Source: Mermis nigrescens (Eukaryota; Nematoda; Enoplea; Mermithida; Mermithidae). From it: 64,000 nt of DNA. Below are positions 1 to 11,641 of the stretch, in pieces (positions within the stretch are counted from its first letter, which is position 1; each line of letters opens with the position of its first letter). The stretch lies in contig JAVLUZ010000154.1 in NCBI GenBank assembly GCA_036768485.1, forward strand, positions 27,539,103 to 27,603,102, written 5' to 3'. Both the position numbers and the translations under genes were made by a program. Below the pieces are notes generated by a model. That model saw only the letters and a program-made list of their open reading frames with translations, was not told the origin of the DNA and did no database searches.

Positions 1-760
1 AGAAAGAAAATTCGCGTTAGTAATGTCACTAGAAAACACAGAAGCGAAATAATCGTTAAAAATATTAGCCTTGCGTATTGAATCGCTTTATAACATCAGA
101 AAATGTTAGAGGAGGAATTTCATTGCGACTTTTTAATCTATATGTTTACAAAAAAGTATTGAAAGCTTTAGGATTATTATTCTCAAGCAATTTATTTTTT
201 TTAGAAGAGAAATAATCATGAATAGGTTACACATAGAGCTTTACAATTATTCCAATATTTAACTTGAAGTTTCTGGAGTTTTACACCTTTATACTTATCC
301 CATAGGGAGCGTTTTTCAAGAAATAATTTATGTAAGCTTTTAGGGTATTAAAATTTTGATTTAGCTCTAAAAGTAGGCACAAAACAAAAATAAGAGGGTT
401 TAATATACTTAAAAAACATTATACACATCATTAATTGTTGAGCATGTAGAGAAAATAACAGGCTAACATGAAACAGAAGGATAAAAGTAGCAATACTATC
501 ATAGTCCGCTTTGCATTGAAATTTAAGCAAGGTTCATTTCTTTCATGAAAGGTCCTGGTTGAAATTTCAAAAGAAATCGAATCACACCTGGGCAATGCCC
601 CATATCGCCCTCAACGCGCAATAGGGCCGGACCAATCCTGCCAGCAGGGGCGAAGGGTCTCTGGGATGGGGGCAATGTTTTGTACATGGCATAGATACAT
701 GCTGAAGGTCGATTGACACGATCTAAATATGACACGACTTTAGAAGCGAATGAGCAAACT
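1..760. other. AT-rich flank, short GC-richer block at 560-700
   Basis: I see no gene here. The first 540 bp are plain AT-rich DNA. The block at about 545-620 shares the words GGTCCTGGT and ACCTGGGCAATG, in reverse order and orientation, with the end of the LINE relic near 12500-12575, so it may be a scrap of the same element. Confidence 0.35.
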
Positions 761-776
761 ACTTATGCTACCTATG

Positions 777-3464
777 TGCCAAGTAACCTTTTTCCAAGTG
801 CATGACAACTCAAGATAACCCTTTTTGGAGAAGCGAGTCCACCTTTCTTGAGTGACCGACTAATCTATTTAATCAGAGCACCAACCTTTTTGGGAACCGA
901 CCAAGCTTTTTAAGTAGCAGACAACCTTTTTTGTGAATCGACCAACGCTTTTTGGGAACCAACCAACTTTTTCAGGAACCAGCCAACCTATTTTGGGAGT
1001 CAGCCAACCTGTTTAAGACAGCAGGCAACCTCTTTTAGAACCAACCAACCTTTTCATGGAAGTAGCTAACCTTTTTTGGGAACCGACCAATCTTTTTAAG
1101 GAACCAGCCAACTTTTTTTGAACCGACCAACCTTTTTGAGGAGCAGGCAACCTTTTTTGGGAACTAACCTACCTTTTTAAGGAACCAGCCAACCTTTTTT
1201 TGAGAACCGACCAAACTTTTTTAGGAACCAGCCTATCCTCTTTTGGGAGCAAACCAACCTTTTTAAGGAGCCAGCCAACCTTTTTTTGGGAAACGACCAA
1301 CGTTTTTATGGGAGCAGGCAACCTTTTTTGGAAACCAGCCAACCTTTTCATGGAAGCAGCCAACCTTTTTTGGGAACTAACCTACCTTTTTAACGAACCA
1401 GTCAACCTTTTTTGGGAACCGACCAACCTTTTTTAGGAACCAGCCAACCTCTTTTGGGAGCAAAACCAACCTTTTTAAAGAACCAGTCAACCTTTTTTGG
1501 GAACCGACCAACCTTTTTAAGGAGCCAGCCAACCTTTTTTGGGAACCGACCAACCTTTTTCAGGAACCAGCCAACCTCTTTTGGGAGCAAACCAACCTTT
1601 TTTTGGAACCAGCCAACCTTTATTAAGAACCGATTAACCTTTATAAGGGAGCAGGAAACCTTTTTTGGGAATCTACCAACCTTTTTTTGGGAACCAACCA
1701 ACCTTTTTCAGGAACCAGCCAATCTTTTTGGGAACCGACCAACCTTTTTAAGAGAGCAGGCAACCTCTTTTTAGAACCAATTAACCTTTTCATGGAAGTA
1801 GCCAACCTTTTTGGGAACCACCAACCTTTTCAAGGAACCAGCCAACTTTTTTTGAACCGACCAACCTTTTAAAGAGAGCAGGCAACCTTTTTTGGGAACT
1901 AACCTACCTTTTTGAGGAACCAGCCAACCTTTTTTGGGAACCGACCAACCTTTTTAGGAACCAGCCAACCTCTTTTGGGAGCAAACCAACGTTTTAAAAG
2001 GAACTAGTCAACGTTTTTTGGGAACCGACCAACCTTTTTAAGGAGCCAGCCAACCTCTTTTGGGAAACGACCAACGTTTTTATGGGAGAACCAGCCAACC
2101 TTTTTTGGGAACGGACCAACCTTTTTTAGGAACCAGCCAACCTCTTTTGGGAGCAAACCAACCTTTTTAAGGAATCAGTCAACCTTTTTTGGGAACCGAC
2201 CAACCTTTTTCAGGAACCAGCCAACCTCTTTGGGAGCAAACCAACCTTTTTAAGGAACCAGCCAACCTTTATTGAGAACCGATTAACCTTTATAAGGGAG
2301 CAGGCAACCTTTTTGGGAACCAACCAACCTTTTTCAAGAAACAAGCCAATCTTTTTTTGGGAACCGACCAACCTTTTTAGAGAGCAGGCAACCTCTTTTT
2401 AGAACCAACCAACCTTTTCATGGAAGTAACCAACCTTTTTTGGGAAGCGACCAACCTTTTTAAGGAACCAGCCAACCTTTTTTTGGGAACCGACCAACTT
2501 TTTTTAGGAACCAGCCAACCTCTTTTGGGAGCAAACCAACCTTTTTAAGGAACCAGTCAACCTTTTTTGGGAACCGACCAACCTTTTTAAGCAGCCAGCC
2601 AACCTTTTTGGGAAACGACCAACGTTTTTATGGGAGCAGGCAACCTTTTTGGAAACCAGCCAACCTTTTCATGGAAGCAGCCAACCTTTTTTGGGAACTA
2701 ACCTACCTTTTTAAGGAACCAGCCAACCTTTTTTGTGAACGGACCCACCTTCTTTAGGAACCAGCCAACCTCTTTTGGGAGCAAACCAACCTTTTTAAGG
2801 AACCAGTCAACCTTTTTTGGGTACCGACCAACCTTTTTAAGGAGCCAGCCAACCTTTTTGGGAACCGACCAACCTTTTTCAGGAACCAGCCAACCTCTTT
2901 TAGGAGCAAAACCAACCTTTTAAAGGAACCAGCCAACCTTTATTGAGAACCGATTTACCTTTATAAGGGAGCAGGCAACCTTTTTTGGGAATCTACCAAC
3001 CTTTTTTGGGAACCAACCAACCTTTTTCAGGAACCAGCCAATCTTTTTGGGAACCGACCAACCTTTTTAAGAGAGCAGGCAACCTCTTTTTAGAACCAAC
3101 CAACCTTTTCATGGAAGTGACCAACCTTTTTTGGGAACCGACCAACCTTTTTAAGGAACCAGCCGACCTTTTTTTGGGAACCGACCAACCTTTTTAGGAA
3201 CCAGCCAACCTCTTTTGGGAGTAAACCAACCTTTTTAAGGAACCAGTCAACCTTTTTTGGGAACCGACCAACCTTTTTAAGCAGCCAGCCAACCTTTTTG
3301 GGAAACGACCAACGTTTTTATGGGAGCAGGCAACCTTTTTTGGAAACCAGCCAACTTTTTCATGGAAGCAGCCAACCTTTTTTGGGAACTAACCTACATA
3401 CCTTTTTAAGGAACCAGCCAACCTTTTTTGGGAACGGACCAACCTTTTTTAGGAACCAGCCAAC
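777..3464. repeat. Minisatellite of 21-22 bp units, left part
   Basis: Over 100 units of the type GAACCAGCCAACCTTTTTAAG and GAACCGACCAACCTTTTTTGG run head to tail. Distinct unit variants recur in order: the CATGGAAGTAGCC type at about 1056, 1790, 2420, 3110 and 6028, and the ATAAGGGAGCAGG type at about 1646, 2294, 2966 and 5879. This indicates a higher-order period of about 630-730 bp. The array has few stops in several frames on both strands, so long ORFs appear by chance. The right part continues after the inserted element at 3465-5677. Confidence 0.95.
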
Positions 3465-4167
3465 CAGTGATCGTACGGGGACCCCGACCCCGACCCCGAA
3501 AAACCCCGGCCTAAACCCCGACCCCGACCCCCGACCGGGGGCATGATTTTTCGAGTCGGGGTTGAACCTTTTTCTCGGGGTGAAATATAGCATTTTATTT
3601 GTTGGTACATAGAAGAATTGTATAAATAGCAAATAAATTCGGAACAAGGACGATTCATTCACCAGCAAAATTAATATGTTAAACTCGACACTCGCGATAT
3701 TTCATAAAAAGTATGCCTGGTCGCCATGCTGTTAAGACGTACATACATGTTCGCATATTTTCCATTATGAAGTGCGCCGAAATTACTGCGGAATCACAGG
3801 CGTAGCCGGGGGGAATGGAGGCACATGCCCCCTCCGGAATTTTTCAGAAATTATATTGATTTTTCTGGCGCAATGTGTCCAAAACATTGAGTTTTAAAAA
3901 GGCACAAACGTCAAAATTTTCCGGCGCTTCGCGCCGAGTCATTATTATTTATTGTTATACAGATCCAATGAATTTAAAAGCTTGAATCTGTTAAAATGAT
4001 CCAGCACTTCGCAGCACTTTAGTGATTTAATGAACTATTAGTTCATTGAATGAAACTGCACATGCTTGTTGAACATAATAGTAAAAGTGCGAAAATGTTT
4101 GCGTACCAATTTGTCTATTCTCTACTTTGTTTATCTTTCTTTACAAGGACACATAATTCTATTTTAA

Positions 4168-4455
4168 ATGAAAGGAAAGGCCAAATTTCCTTGTGTTTTT
4201 GCGCAGTTTCTGTTTTCTGAACTAGTTAATAAGAAGGCCACAAATGGGCCTGAAAATGATAAGAACGAAATTCTCATTGATACATCTTTCAATGACTTAT
4301 TGGTTGCGACCCGTTGCTGCGCTACATACTTAGCAGAGGTCGAAAACGCATTTCAGGTCAGAAGTTTTGTGCAGTGTAGGTGTTCATCAATTTTAAGTTT
4401 TTTTGGACTTAATTCTGAACCGAGATTTTGCCAATTTGCGAAAATTTTAACTTAA
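4168..4455 (+). pseudogene. Short ORF shared by alpha elements, copy 1
   Basis: A reading frame starting MKGKAKF encodes about 70 residues also present in the other two alpha copies (9320-9532 minus strand; 51859-52071). After AEVE this copy leaves the shared frame and runs on to a later stop. I do not recognise the product. The differences between copies are mostly amino-acid changing, which points to a drifting relic rather than a selected protein. Confidence 0.35.
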
Positions 4456-4877
4456 CTAATTAAAAATTAGAGTGCTTTTTTACAAAATTTTCGGGGTTCT
4501 GCTCTGAGCTCGCTGGGGCGCTTGAGCGCGCCACCCCAGACTCCTCAGCCGTACAATCTCGTTCTACATGTTGAAAGAGATTTTTAAGAGGACAGAAAAG
4601 GTAAAAGGATTAGGAATTTTTAAAATTTTTGACGCTTCACGCGCAATTAGTTTATCTGTTCTGTATGATTTAAGCGGTATAAATTGAGTTTAAAGAGTAA
4701 AAACGTCAAAAATTTTCCTGCGCTTAGCACCGCCGATTATTGTCTTTGGGCGGTAAAATATGACTGAATTTCTTGATGCTTTGCGCCACTTATGATTTCC
4801 GAACTGTTTGTCAATAAAAAGGCGTAAATTCTACATGAAAACGGTAAAAATTTCGAAAATTTTCGGCGCTTCGCGCC

Positions 4878-5332
4878 ACACATTCCCATAGGGGGAAGGG
4901 GTTGAGGGGGTAGTATCCCCACCTCAGGGTCCGAGACGTGAATCACTGTCCGACGATTTTGAGCTATCAAACATTTTCTGCAATGATGTTTGAGTACAAA
5001 AGCGGCGGAGATGTTAAAATTTTTCGGCGCTTCGCGCCGACTAGCACATTCCTGTTTTGTTTACCCATAAAATACCTAAAATGAAGTCAAAATGATCTGA
5101 AAAGTCAAAATTTTCGATGAATTCTTATTTTTTCCACTTAAAAGAGTGACGAAACTAATCAGAATGGGGCAAAAAGTAGTTTAAAATGCAGTTTTCCACA
5201 TTAAAACATGCCATATAGGATATTTTATCCATTTTTCATATTTGACTTGCAAAAAAGGCTAGAACTCTGAATTTAGTGGTCTCAAATTTTGGGATTTAAT
5301 CCCCCCTGAACTTTTGACCTTGGGAAACTATG
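4878..5332 (-). mobile_element. MULE-like MITE, family F, copy 1 (inserted in alpha1)
   Basis: A 455-bp block from ACACATTCCC to the complement of CATAGTTTCCC is absent from the other two alpha copies at the matching point. It is bordered by the direct repeat CTTCGCGCC (4869-4877 and 5333-5341). A 9-bp duplication, seen again at the copy at 61074-61524, suggests a Mutator-type origin. No coding sequence is visible. Confidence 0.75.
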
Positions 5333-5677
5333 CTTCGCGCCATTGGCTCCTCTACAATCAGTGCGCTATAGAAAACCGTTATGAAAAAACTGTGGAAGAA
5401 TACGAAAAATCGAGAGCGATTAGTTATTAAAATTGAAAGTATGCTAAATTGCTAAAACCATGTTTGAACTTGGAATGAAAATAAAATGTTGAACATAACC
5501 AGTTTTATCAGTATGCTCTACAAACAAGTGAAGGTATCGTTTTTATCCTCTTCAAATTGGTATGTACTCATGCAATGTTAATTGTTAATCTTCAACCCCG
5601 ACCCCGAAAAACCGGGGTTTTTCATCCCTGACCCCGACCCCGATCGGGGGTGAAAATCTGACCCTGTACAATCACTG

Positions 5678-6510
5678 CAGCCAACCTCTTTTTGGGAGCA
5701 AACCAACCTTTTAAGGAACCAGTCAACCTTTTTTGGGAACCGACCAACCCTTTTAAGGAGCCAGCCAACGTTTTTTGGGAACCGACCAACCTTTTTCAGG
5801 AACCAGCCAACCTCTTTTGGGAGCAAACCAACCTTTTTAAAGAACCAGTCAACCTTTATTGAGAACCGATTAACCTTTATAAGGGAGCAGGCAACCTTTT
5901 TTGGGAATCTACCAACCTTTTTTGGGAACCAACCAACCTTTTTCAGGAACCAGCCAATCTTTTTTGGGAACCGACCAACCTTTTTAAGAGAGCAGGCAAC
6001 CTCTTTTTGGAACCAACCAACCTTTTCATGGAAGTAGCCAACCTTTTTTGGGAACCGACCAACCTTTTTAAGGAACCAGCCAACTTTTTTTGAACCGACC
6101 AACCTTTTTAAGGAACCAGTCAACTTTTTTGTTGAACCGACCAACCTTTTTAAGGGAGCAGCAAACCTTTTTCACGAGCCAGACAACCTTTTCTCAAGAA
6201 CCAGGCAACCTTGTTTAGGAACCAGACAACTTTTTATTCTGAAACCAGACTATGTACCATTTTTCAGAAAACCAGGGAACCTATTTCAAGAACGAGGCAA
6301 CTTTAATGAACCGGGCAACGTTATTTCAGAAACCAGAAAACTTTATTTCCAAAAACCAGGCAACTTTTCCTCATGAGCCAGACAATATTTTCTTTAAAAA
6401 ACCAGACAACCTTTTTCTGGAGCCATTCGGCCTTTTTCAAGAAGCAGGCAACCTTTTTCAGGGATCAGGCAGCCTTTTTTCAGAAACCAGATAACCTCTC
6501 AAAAAAAGAG
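5678..6510. repeat. Minisatellite of 21-22 bp units, right part
   Basis: This is the continuation of the array broken by the element at 3465-5677. Units are regular to about 6160 and then degenerate (ACCAGACAACCTTTTTC types), as expected at an array edge. The duplicated word CAGCCAAC on each side of the insertion is itself minisatellite sequence. Confidence 0.93.
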
Positions 6511-7794
6511 GTAACATTTTTTAAAATCCAGGCCTATTCTTGACTGTTTTTGAAATGGATGGGGCACTGCCATCCTTAGGAAAATCCTACATCCGCCACT
6601 GATTCAGAAAGTCGCATAATTTAGTGTAAATGAATAAGTTTGAAAAATTTCTGGTACTTTATGCTAGATGTAATTAAGGCATTGCTTATATTCAGAAACC
6701 TGTAAAATTGAGCTTAAAAGGATTACAAAATGTTTGTAATTTTCTTGCGCTTTGCGCCAAATCCAATTTCTATTTTGCTTATCCTCAGAGAGCTTCAGAA
6801 TTGAGCTTCAAGGGATGTCTAAAATTCCAATTACTTTGCTGCAAAGTTTCATAATGTGCACATTGATGCATTGTTTGTCCTAAAAAAACTGAAAAATTGA
6901 GATCAAAAGAGAGGGGATGGGGTGGAGTAGAAATAACTTTTTCGAAAAATAGCAAAAAATATTTTCAGCGATGTCAAAAGTTATGCTCAAACTAGCGACG
7001 TTCACAGTCTAAGAAGTTTGCCCTACTATAATTTATTTAATAGTGCTTCTGAAACAAACAAGGATCAAAACAAGTAGAATTTTTAAGATTTCATGTCGAA
7101 ATTCAAAGTTTTCCGTCGCATTTTAAATATTGGCCTCAGAGTAAGTATTTTGAAAACGTTTAAAGTTTAAATGCTTAGAATCTCAATAGAGTAATAGTCC
7201 GAACTTAAATGTCAAAAATTCTGAAATTTAAGTCTTAATGGCACCCATTTACATCACATATTTTTATTTTTCAAATTATGTTGGGCTATTGGAAAATAAC
7301 GCCGAATCTGCGCTTATTTTTGAGAACACTGTTCATTTTGATTGAAGCTGATTTATACTTGAGTAACCCAGCTGAGTAGCACTAAGCACGGTACACTGCA
7401 CGTCATCTAATCTCCCGTCTATTTTTCCCGATGTACAAAGACTTTTTAGGTTCGTCTTTGTACCACGGTTTTTTCATAGTTTCCCAAGGTCGAAAGTTCA
7501 GAGGGGGTGAAATCCCAAAATATGAGACCACTTAATTTAGATTTCTAGCCTTTTTTGCAGGTCAAATATGCAAAACGCTTAAAACATCCTATATAGCATG
7601 TTTTAATGTGAAAAACTGCATTTTTAACTAACTTTTTGTCCCATTCTGACTACTTTCATCACTCTTGTGAGTAAAAATATAAGAATTCATCGTACTATAT
7701 CATATTACCCAAAAATTTGTGTGTAAAAAATGTACAACGAGTTTTAGGGACTATCTTTGTGCCTGTACAAACGGACCTTGTACAGAAAAATACC
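6511..7794. other. AT-rich region with repeat fragments
   Basis: I see no gene. Recognisable pieces are a partial family-F segment (7478-7690, starting CATAGTTTCCCAAGG) and parts of a family-C MITE around 7425-7480 and 7705-7795. The remainder is AT-rich with occasional GCGCTTTGCGCC-like palindromes (for example near 6758). Confidence 0.5.
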
Positions 7795-8087
7795 GCCTGA
7801 AATTTTCTGTTCATGTACTTAGGTTTCAAAACAATTTTAAGAGCAGAAACAGCTATTTTTGCATAGTTTTCTTCTATTTTCAATAAAGATTTTCGACGTT
7901 TTGCATCAAATGCTATAAATACAGGAAATCAAGCAGTAAATCACGCTTCCAGATGTCTATCCACCTCAATTTTACAAATTTTTCTGGCGCTTCGCGCCAG
8001 ATTTTGTTAAAGTCAAAAATTTAATGATTTTTTCGCACAAAATTGTCTAAAATTTTAAAAGTTTCAGAAAAAATATTGCGTCAAAAG

Positions 8088-10226
8088 CAGTGATCGTACG
8101 GGGTCAGATTTTCACCCTCGATCGGGGTCGGGGTCGGGATGAAAAACCCGGTTTTCGGGTCGAGGTTGAACATTAACAATTAACATTGCATGATTACATA
8201 CCAATTTGGAATGGATAAAAACGATACCTTCACTTGTTTGTAGAGCATACTAATAAAGCTGGTTATGTTCAAAATTTTATTTTCATTCCAAGTTCAAACA
8301 TGGTTTTAGCAATTTAGCATTACTTTCAATTTTAATTACTAATCGCTCTCACTTTTTCGTATTCTTCCACAGTTTTTTCATAACGGTTTTCTATGGCGCA
8401 CTGATTGTAGAGGAACCAATGGCGCTGAAGCGCCGAAAATTTTCGAAATTTCACCGTTTTCATGTAGAATTTACGCCTTTTTATTGACAAACAGTTCGGA
8501 AATCATACAGTGGTCGCCATGAAAGATGACGCGCCATCACCCTCAGAATTATAATGGATGGTGCTGCCGCCAGCGTTCACGTCCATCATGCGCCATCATA
8601 TCTTTTTCTATTAAGCGCCATCAACCTCCATCATCCGTTAATCGCGATGCAGACGGCGCAATTTAGCTATTAATAGCACCAACAAGAAGGAAGCGCGCCA
8701 GCATTCACGTGCACGCTTCCTTGTTGGCGCTATTAATAGCTAAATTGCGCCGATCCGCATCGCCAGATTAGCAGGATGATGGAGGTTAATGGCGCTTAAT
8801 AGAAAAAGAGATGATGGCGCATGATGGACCTAACGCGGCGCCGCTGACGCACCATCCATTATAATTCTGCGGGTGATGGCGCGTCATCTTTCATGGCGAC
8901 CACTGTAGGTGGCGCAAGGCATCAAGAAATTCAGTCAAATTTTACCGCCCTAAGAAAATAATCGGCGGTGCTAAGCGCAGGAAAATTTTGACGTTTTTAC
9001 TCTTTAAACTCAATTTATACCGCTTAAATCATACAGAACAGATAAATTAATTGCGGCGCGAAGCGCCGGAAATTTTTAAAAATTCCTAATCCTTTTACCT
9101 TTTCTGTCCTCTTAAAAATCTCTTTCAACATGTAGAACGAGATTGTACGACTGGGGGTCTGGGGTGGCGCTCAAGCGCCCCCAGCGAGGTCCAGAGCAGA
9201 ACCCTTGAAAATTTTGTAAAAAAGCACTCTAATTTTTAATTAATAAAGTTAAAATTTTCGCAAATTGGCGAAATCTAGGTTCTGAATTAAGTCCAAAAAA
9301 ACTTACAATTGATGAACACCTACACTGCACAAAACTTCTGAGCTGAAATGCGTTTTTCGACCTCTGCTAAGTATGTAGCGCAGCAACGGGTCGCAACCAA
9401 TAAGTCATTGAAAGATGTATCAATGAGAATTTTGTTTTTACCATTTTCAGACCCATTTGTGGCCTTCTCATTAACTAGTTCAGAAAACAGAAAATGTGCA
9501 AAAATACAAGAAAATTTGGCCTTTCCATTCATTTAAAATATAATTATGTGTCCTTGTTAAGAAAGATAAACAAAGCAGAGAATAGATAAATTGGTACGCA
9601 AACATTTTCGCACTTTTACTATTATGTTCAACAAGCATGTGCAGTTTCATTCAATGAACTAATAGTGCATTAAATCACTAAAGTGCTGCGTAGTGCTTGA
9701 TTATTTTAACAGATTCAAGCTTTTAAATTCATTGGATCTGTATAACAATAAATAATAATGACTCGGCGCAAAGCGCCGGAAGATTTTGACGTTTGTGCCT
9801 TTTTAAACTCAATGTTCTGGACACATTGCGCCAAAAAAATCAACATAATTTTTGAAAAATTCCGGGGGGCATGAGCCTCCATTCCCCCCCCGGCTACGCC
9901 TGTGATTCCGCGGTAATTTCGGCGCATTTCATAATGGAAAATATGCTAACATGTATGTACGTCTTAACAACATGGCGACCAGGCGTACTTTTTATGAAAT
10001 ATCGCGAGTGTCGAGTTAAACATTAATTTTGCTGGTGAATGAATCGCCCTTGTTCCGAATTTATTTGATATTTATACAATTCTTCTATGTACCAACAAAT
10101 AAAATGCTACATTTCACCCCCGAAAAAAAGGTTAAACCCGACTCAAAAAATCATGCCCCCGGTCGGGGTCGGGAAGTTAGGCCGGGCTTTTCGGGGTCGG
10201 GGGTCGGGGTCCCCGTACGATCACTG
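8088..10226 (-). mobile_element. hAT-like non-autonomous element, family alpha, copy 2
   Basis: This is the inverted copy of the 3465-5677 element. Both ends are intact (CAGTGATCGTACGGGG and its complement), with an exact 8-bp duplication GTCAAAAG at 8080-8087 and 10227-10234. Subterminal GACCCC hexamer arrays are present at both ends. It contains the later hairpin MITE at 8508-8905. The shared 70-residue ORF lies at 9320-9532 on the minus strand. Confidence 0.93.
8508..8905. mobile_element. Near-palindromic MITE with TA duplication (Tc1/mariner-type)
   Basis: A 398-bp insertion begins CAGTGGTCGCCATG and ends with its complement. The two arms of nearly 190 bp pair almost throughout, with centre near 8705. 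It is flanked by TA on both sides, while the other alpha copies show the uninterrupted sequence ATCATAAGTGGCGC at this place (near 4795 and 52485). TA duplication and a CAGTG start fit the Tc1/mariner superfamily. There is no ORF. Confidence 0.88.
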
Positions 10227-10345
10227 GTCAAAAGTGATTTTATGTAAAAGTATAGAATGTAAAACACATTTTTGGACCTATTTTCGACTTTTTTTCGGAA
10301 AAGTAGGGTTACCGCCCCCTTAGGAAAATCCCAGATCCGCCACTG

Positions 10346-11219
10346 CAGTTGCCATATACTAATTTAATTTTTTCAAAAGACGCTACTGCGCTTTCTGTAT
10401 GAATTGAATGATAAGTAAACAAACATTAGGAAGCTAATTTTGTTTTCAATGAGCAGAGAGCAATGCGAAGTTGTCAGAAAGTAAATTATTTTGTGCTGGA
10501 AACCTTTAAACAAATAGACGAGGAAAATGCATAACCATTTAGATTACAAGAAGATTGACTGTGGATTGTTTGAATCGTGCAGTTGGGGCTAAATAAACAG
10601 TAAATATAATACTCAGCATTAAGCGCCAAAAATTTCTTCGGATTTTTGCTGAAAAATACGTTTAAAAAGCATAAAAATTACTACATTTTTGCCCAAAACG
10701 GACTTTGTATCCGTGTGGTGTTAAAAACCGTGCTCCAATCAATATTTCGTTTTCCGTTTGCTGGAGGCCAGGAATCGAAAAACAGCAGAAGTCAGAGCCA
10801 GAACCAGAGCCCCGGTCGATCCCTAATAAACACTGACAGAAATTTACGAATTCATCAGGGTACAGTTTCGACCTTACGATTCACATGTTGAGATATCAGC
10901 CGTGAAGTGAATTTATTCATAGATTTTTATGTCCAACTACGAAATTGAGCATATAATTTTGATTTATTTGCAAATATTCTGTTTCATTGAAAATTTCTTG
11001 CAAAGAAGTGCTGAAAAAGCTTTTATCATTGCGTATACTAATTTTGTACGATATCCGAGCCAGGCCCTTTTCCAAAACAGACCGCCTTCTCTCCAAAATA
11101 AAATTTTTTCCTGAATTCACAAGTATCTCCCGGAAGGAAAAATGATAAATTTCTGAATTGCGTCTAAAACATCGCCAAAACAGGTTTTTGAGGTAATTTT
11201 GAGCAAGAAAACGCAAATA
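10346..11219. other. AT-rich region, no gene seen
   Basis: Mostly plain AT-rich sequence. A short GC-richer piece at about 10760-10825 carries the repeated words CCAGAA and CCAGAG and ends CCCCGGTCGATCC. It resembles the end of the block at 38245-38330 and may be an orphan transposon end. Confidence 0.4.
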
Positions 11220-11641
11220 TTTTAGGCGCTTCGCGCTGAATTTATTGTTTATAGTGTATACAGTTTTGATCTTCTAAACCTCTCAAAATCACTCAAATTT
11301 GAGTTAGACATCTAGAGCATGTCAATTTTTCCGCGCTTCGCGCAGGATTTGTTGTTCTGGTGTAGTTTTTATCTTCTAAATTGCTCAAAACCGATCAATT
11401 TTAAGCTATGATATGAGAAACATGTAGTTTTTTCAGGCGTGCGCCGGATTTATCTGTTATCTATAGCTTCTGTCTTCTATTCGATCAAAACTGCTCAAAT
11501 TTGATTTATGACATGAAGGACAAAAATTTTTTTCCGGCGCAATTTTTTTTCATTATATAGTTTCTGTCTTCAAGCCCGCTCAAAACCACTCAAATTTGAG
11601 TTAGACATGAAGAAAATAATAAATTTTTTAGCACTCTGCAC
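11220..11641. repeat. Tandem array of four ~95-110 bp units with a GC palindrome
   Basis: Four units start near 11222, 11332, 11437 and 11535. Each has a GCGC palindrome, then GATTTATTGTT-like sequence, then TCTTCTAAA and CTCAAAATCACTCAAATTTGAGTTA-type sequence (split here into its recurring parts). The palindrome decays along the array, from GGCGCTTCGCGCT to GGCGTGCGCC to GGCGCAA. Confidence 0.75.

Larger units (their letters stand above)
3465..5677 (+). mobile_element. hAT-like non-autonomous element, family alpha, copy 1
   Basis: The ends are inverted: CAGTGATCGTACGGGG at the left, and a slightly decayed complement ending TACAATCACTG at the right. An exact 8-bp duplication CAGCCAAC lies at 3457-3464 and 5678-5685. 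Eight-bp duplications and CAGTG-type ends are typical of hAT transposons. Just inside each end lie arrays of the hexamer GACCCC. Internally it matches copies at 8088-10226 (inverted) and 51212-52913, but also contains a later 455-bp insertion at 4878-5332. No transposase domain is recognisable. Confidence 0.92.
7795..10345 (+). repeat. Family-I repeat, interrupted by alpha2
   Basis: The segments 7795-8087 and 10227-10345 join into one repeat that is found uninterrupted in the opposite orientation at about 28855-29250. Shared landmarks include the GGCGCTTCGCGCC palindrome near 7985 and the end TCCGCCACTGCAG. The uninterrupted copy shows TTCAAAAGTGA where this copy is broken by alpha2, giving an empty-site comparison. 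Confidence 0.75.

Noticed and set aside
1169..3546. Long open frames on both strands with repeated NQPTFF or KKVGWF motifs
   Set aside because: They are by-products of the 21-22 bp minisatellite; both strands are open, there are no splice or start signals, and unit indels change frame repeatedly.
777..6510. CRISPR-like regular repeats
   Set aside because: The units are contiguous without unique spacers and the DNA is eukaryotic.
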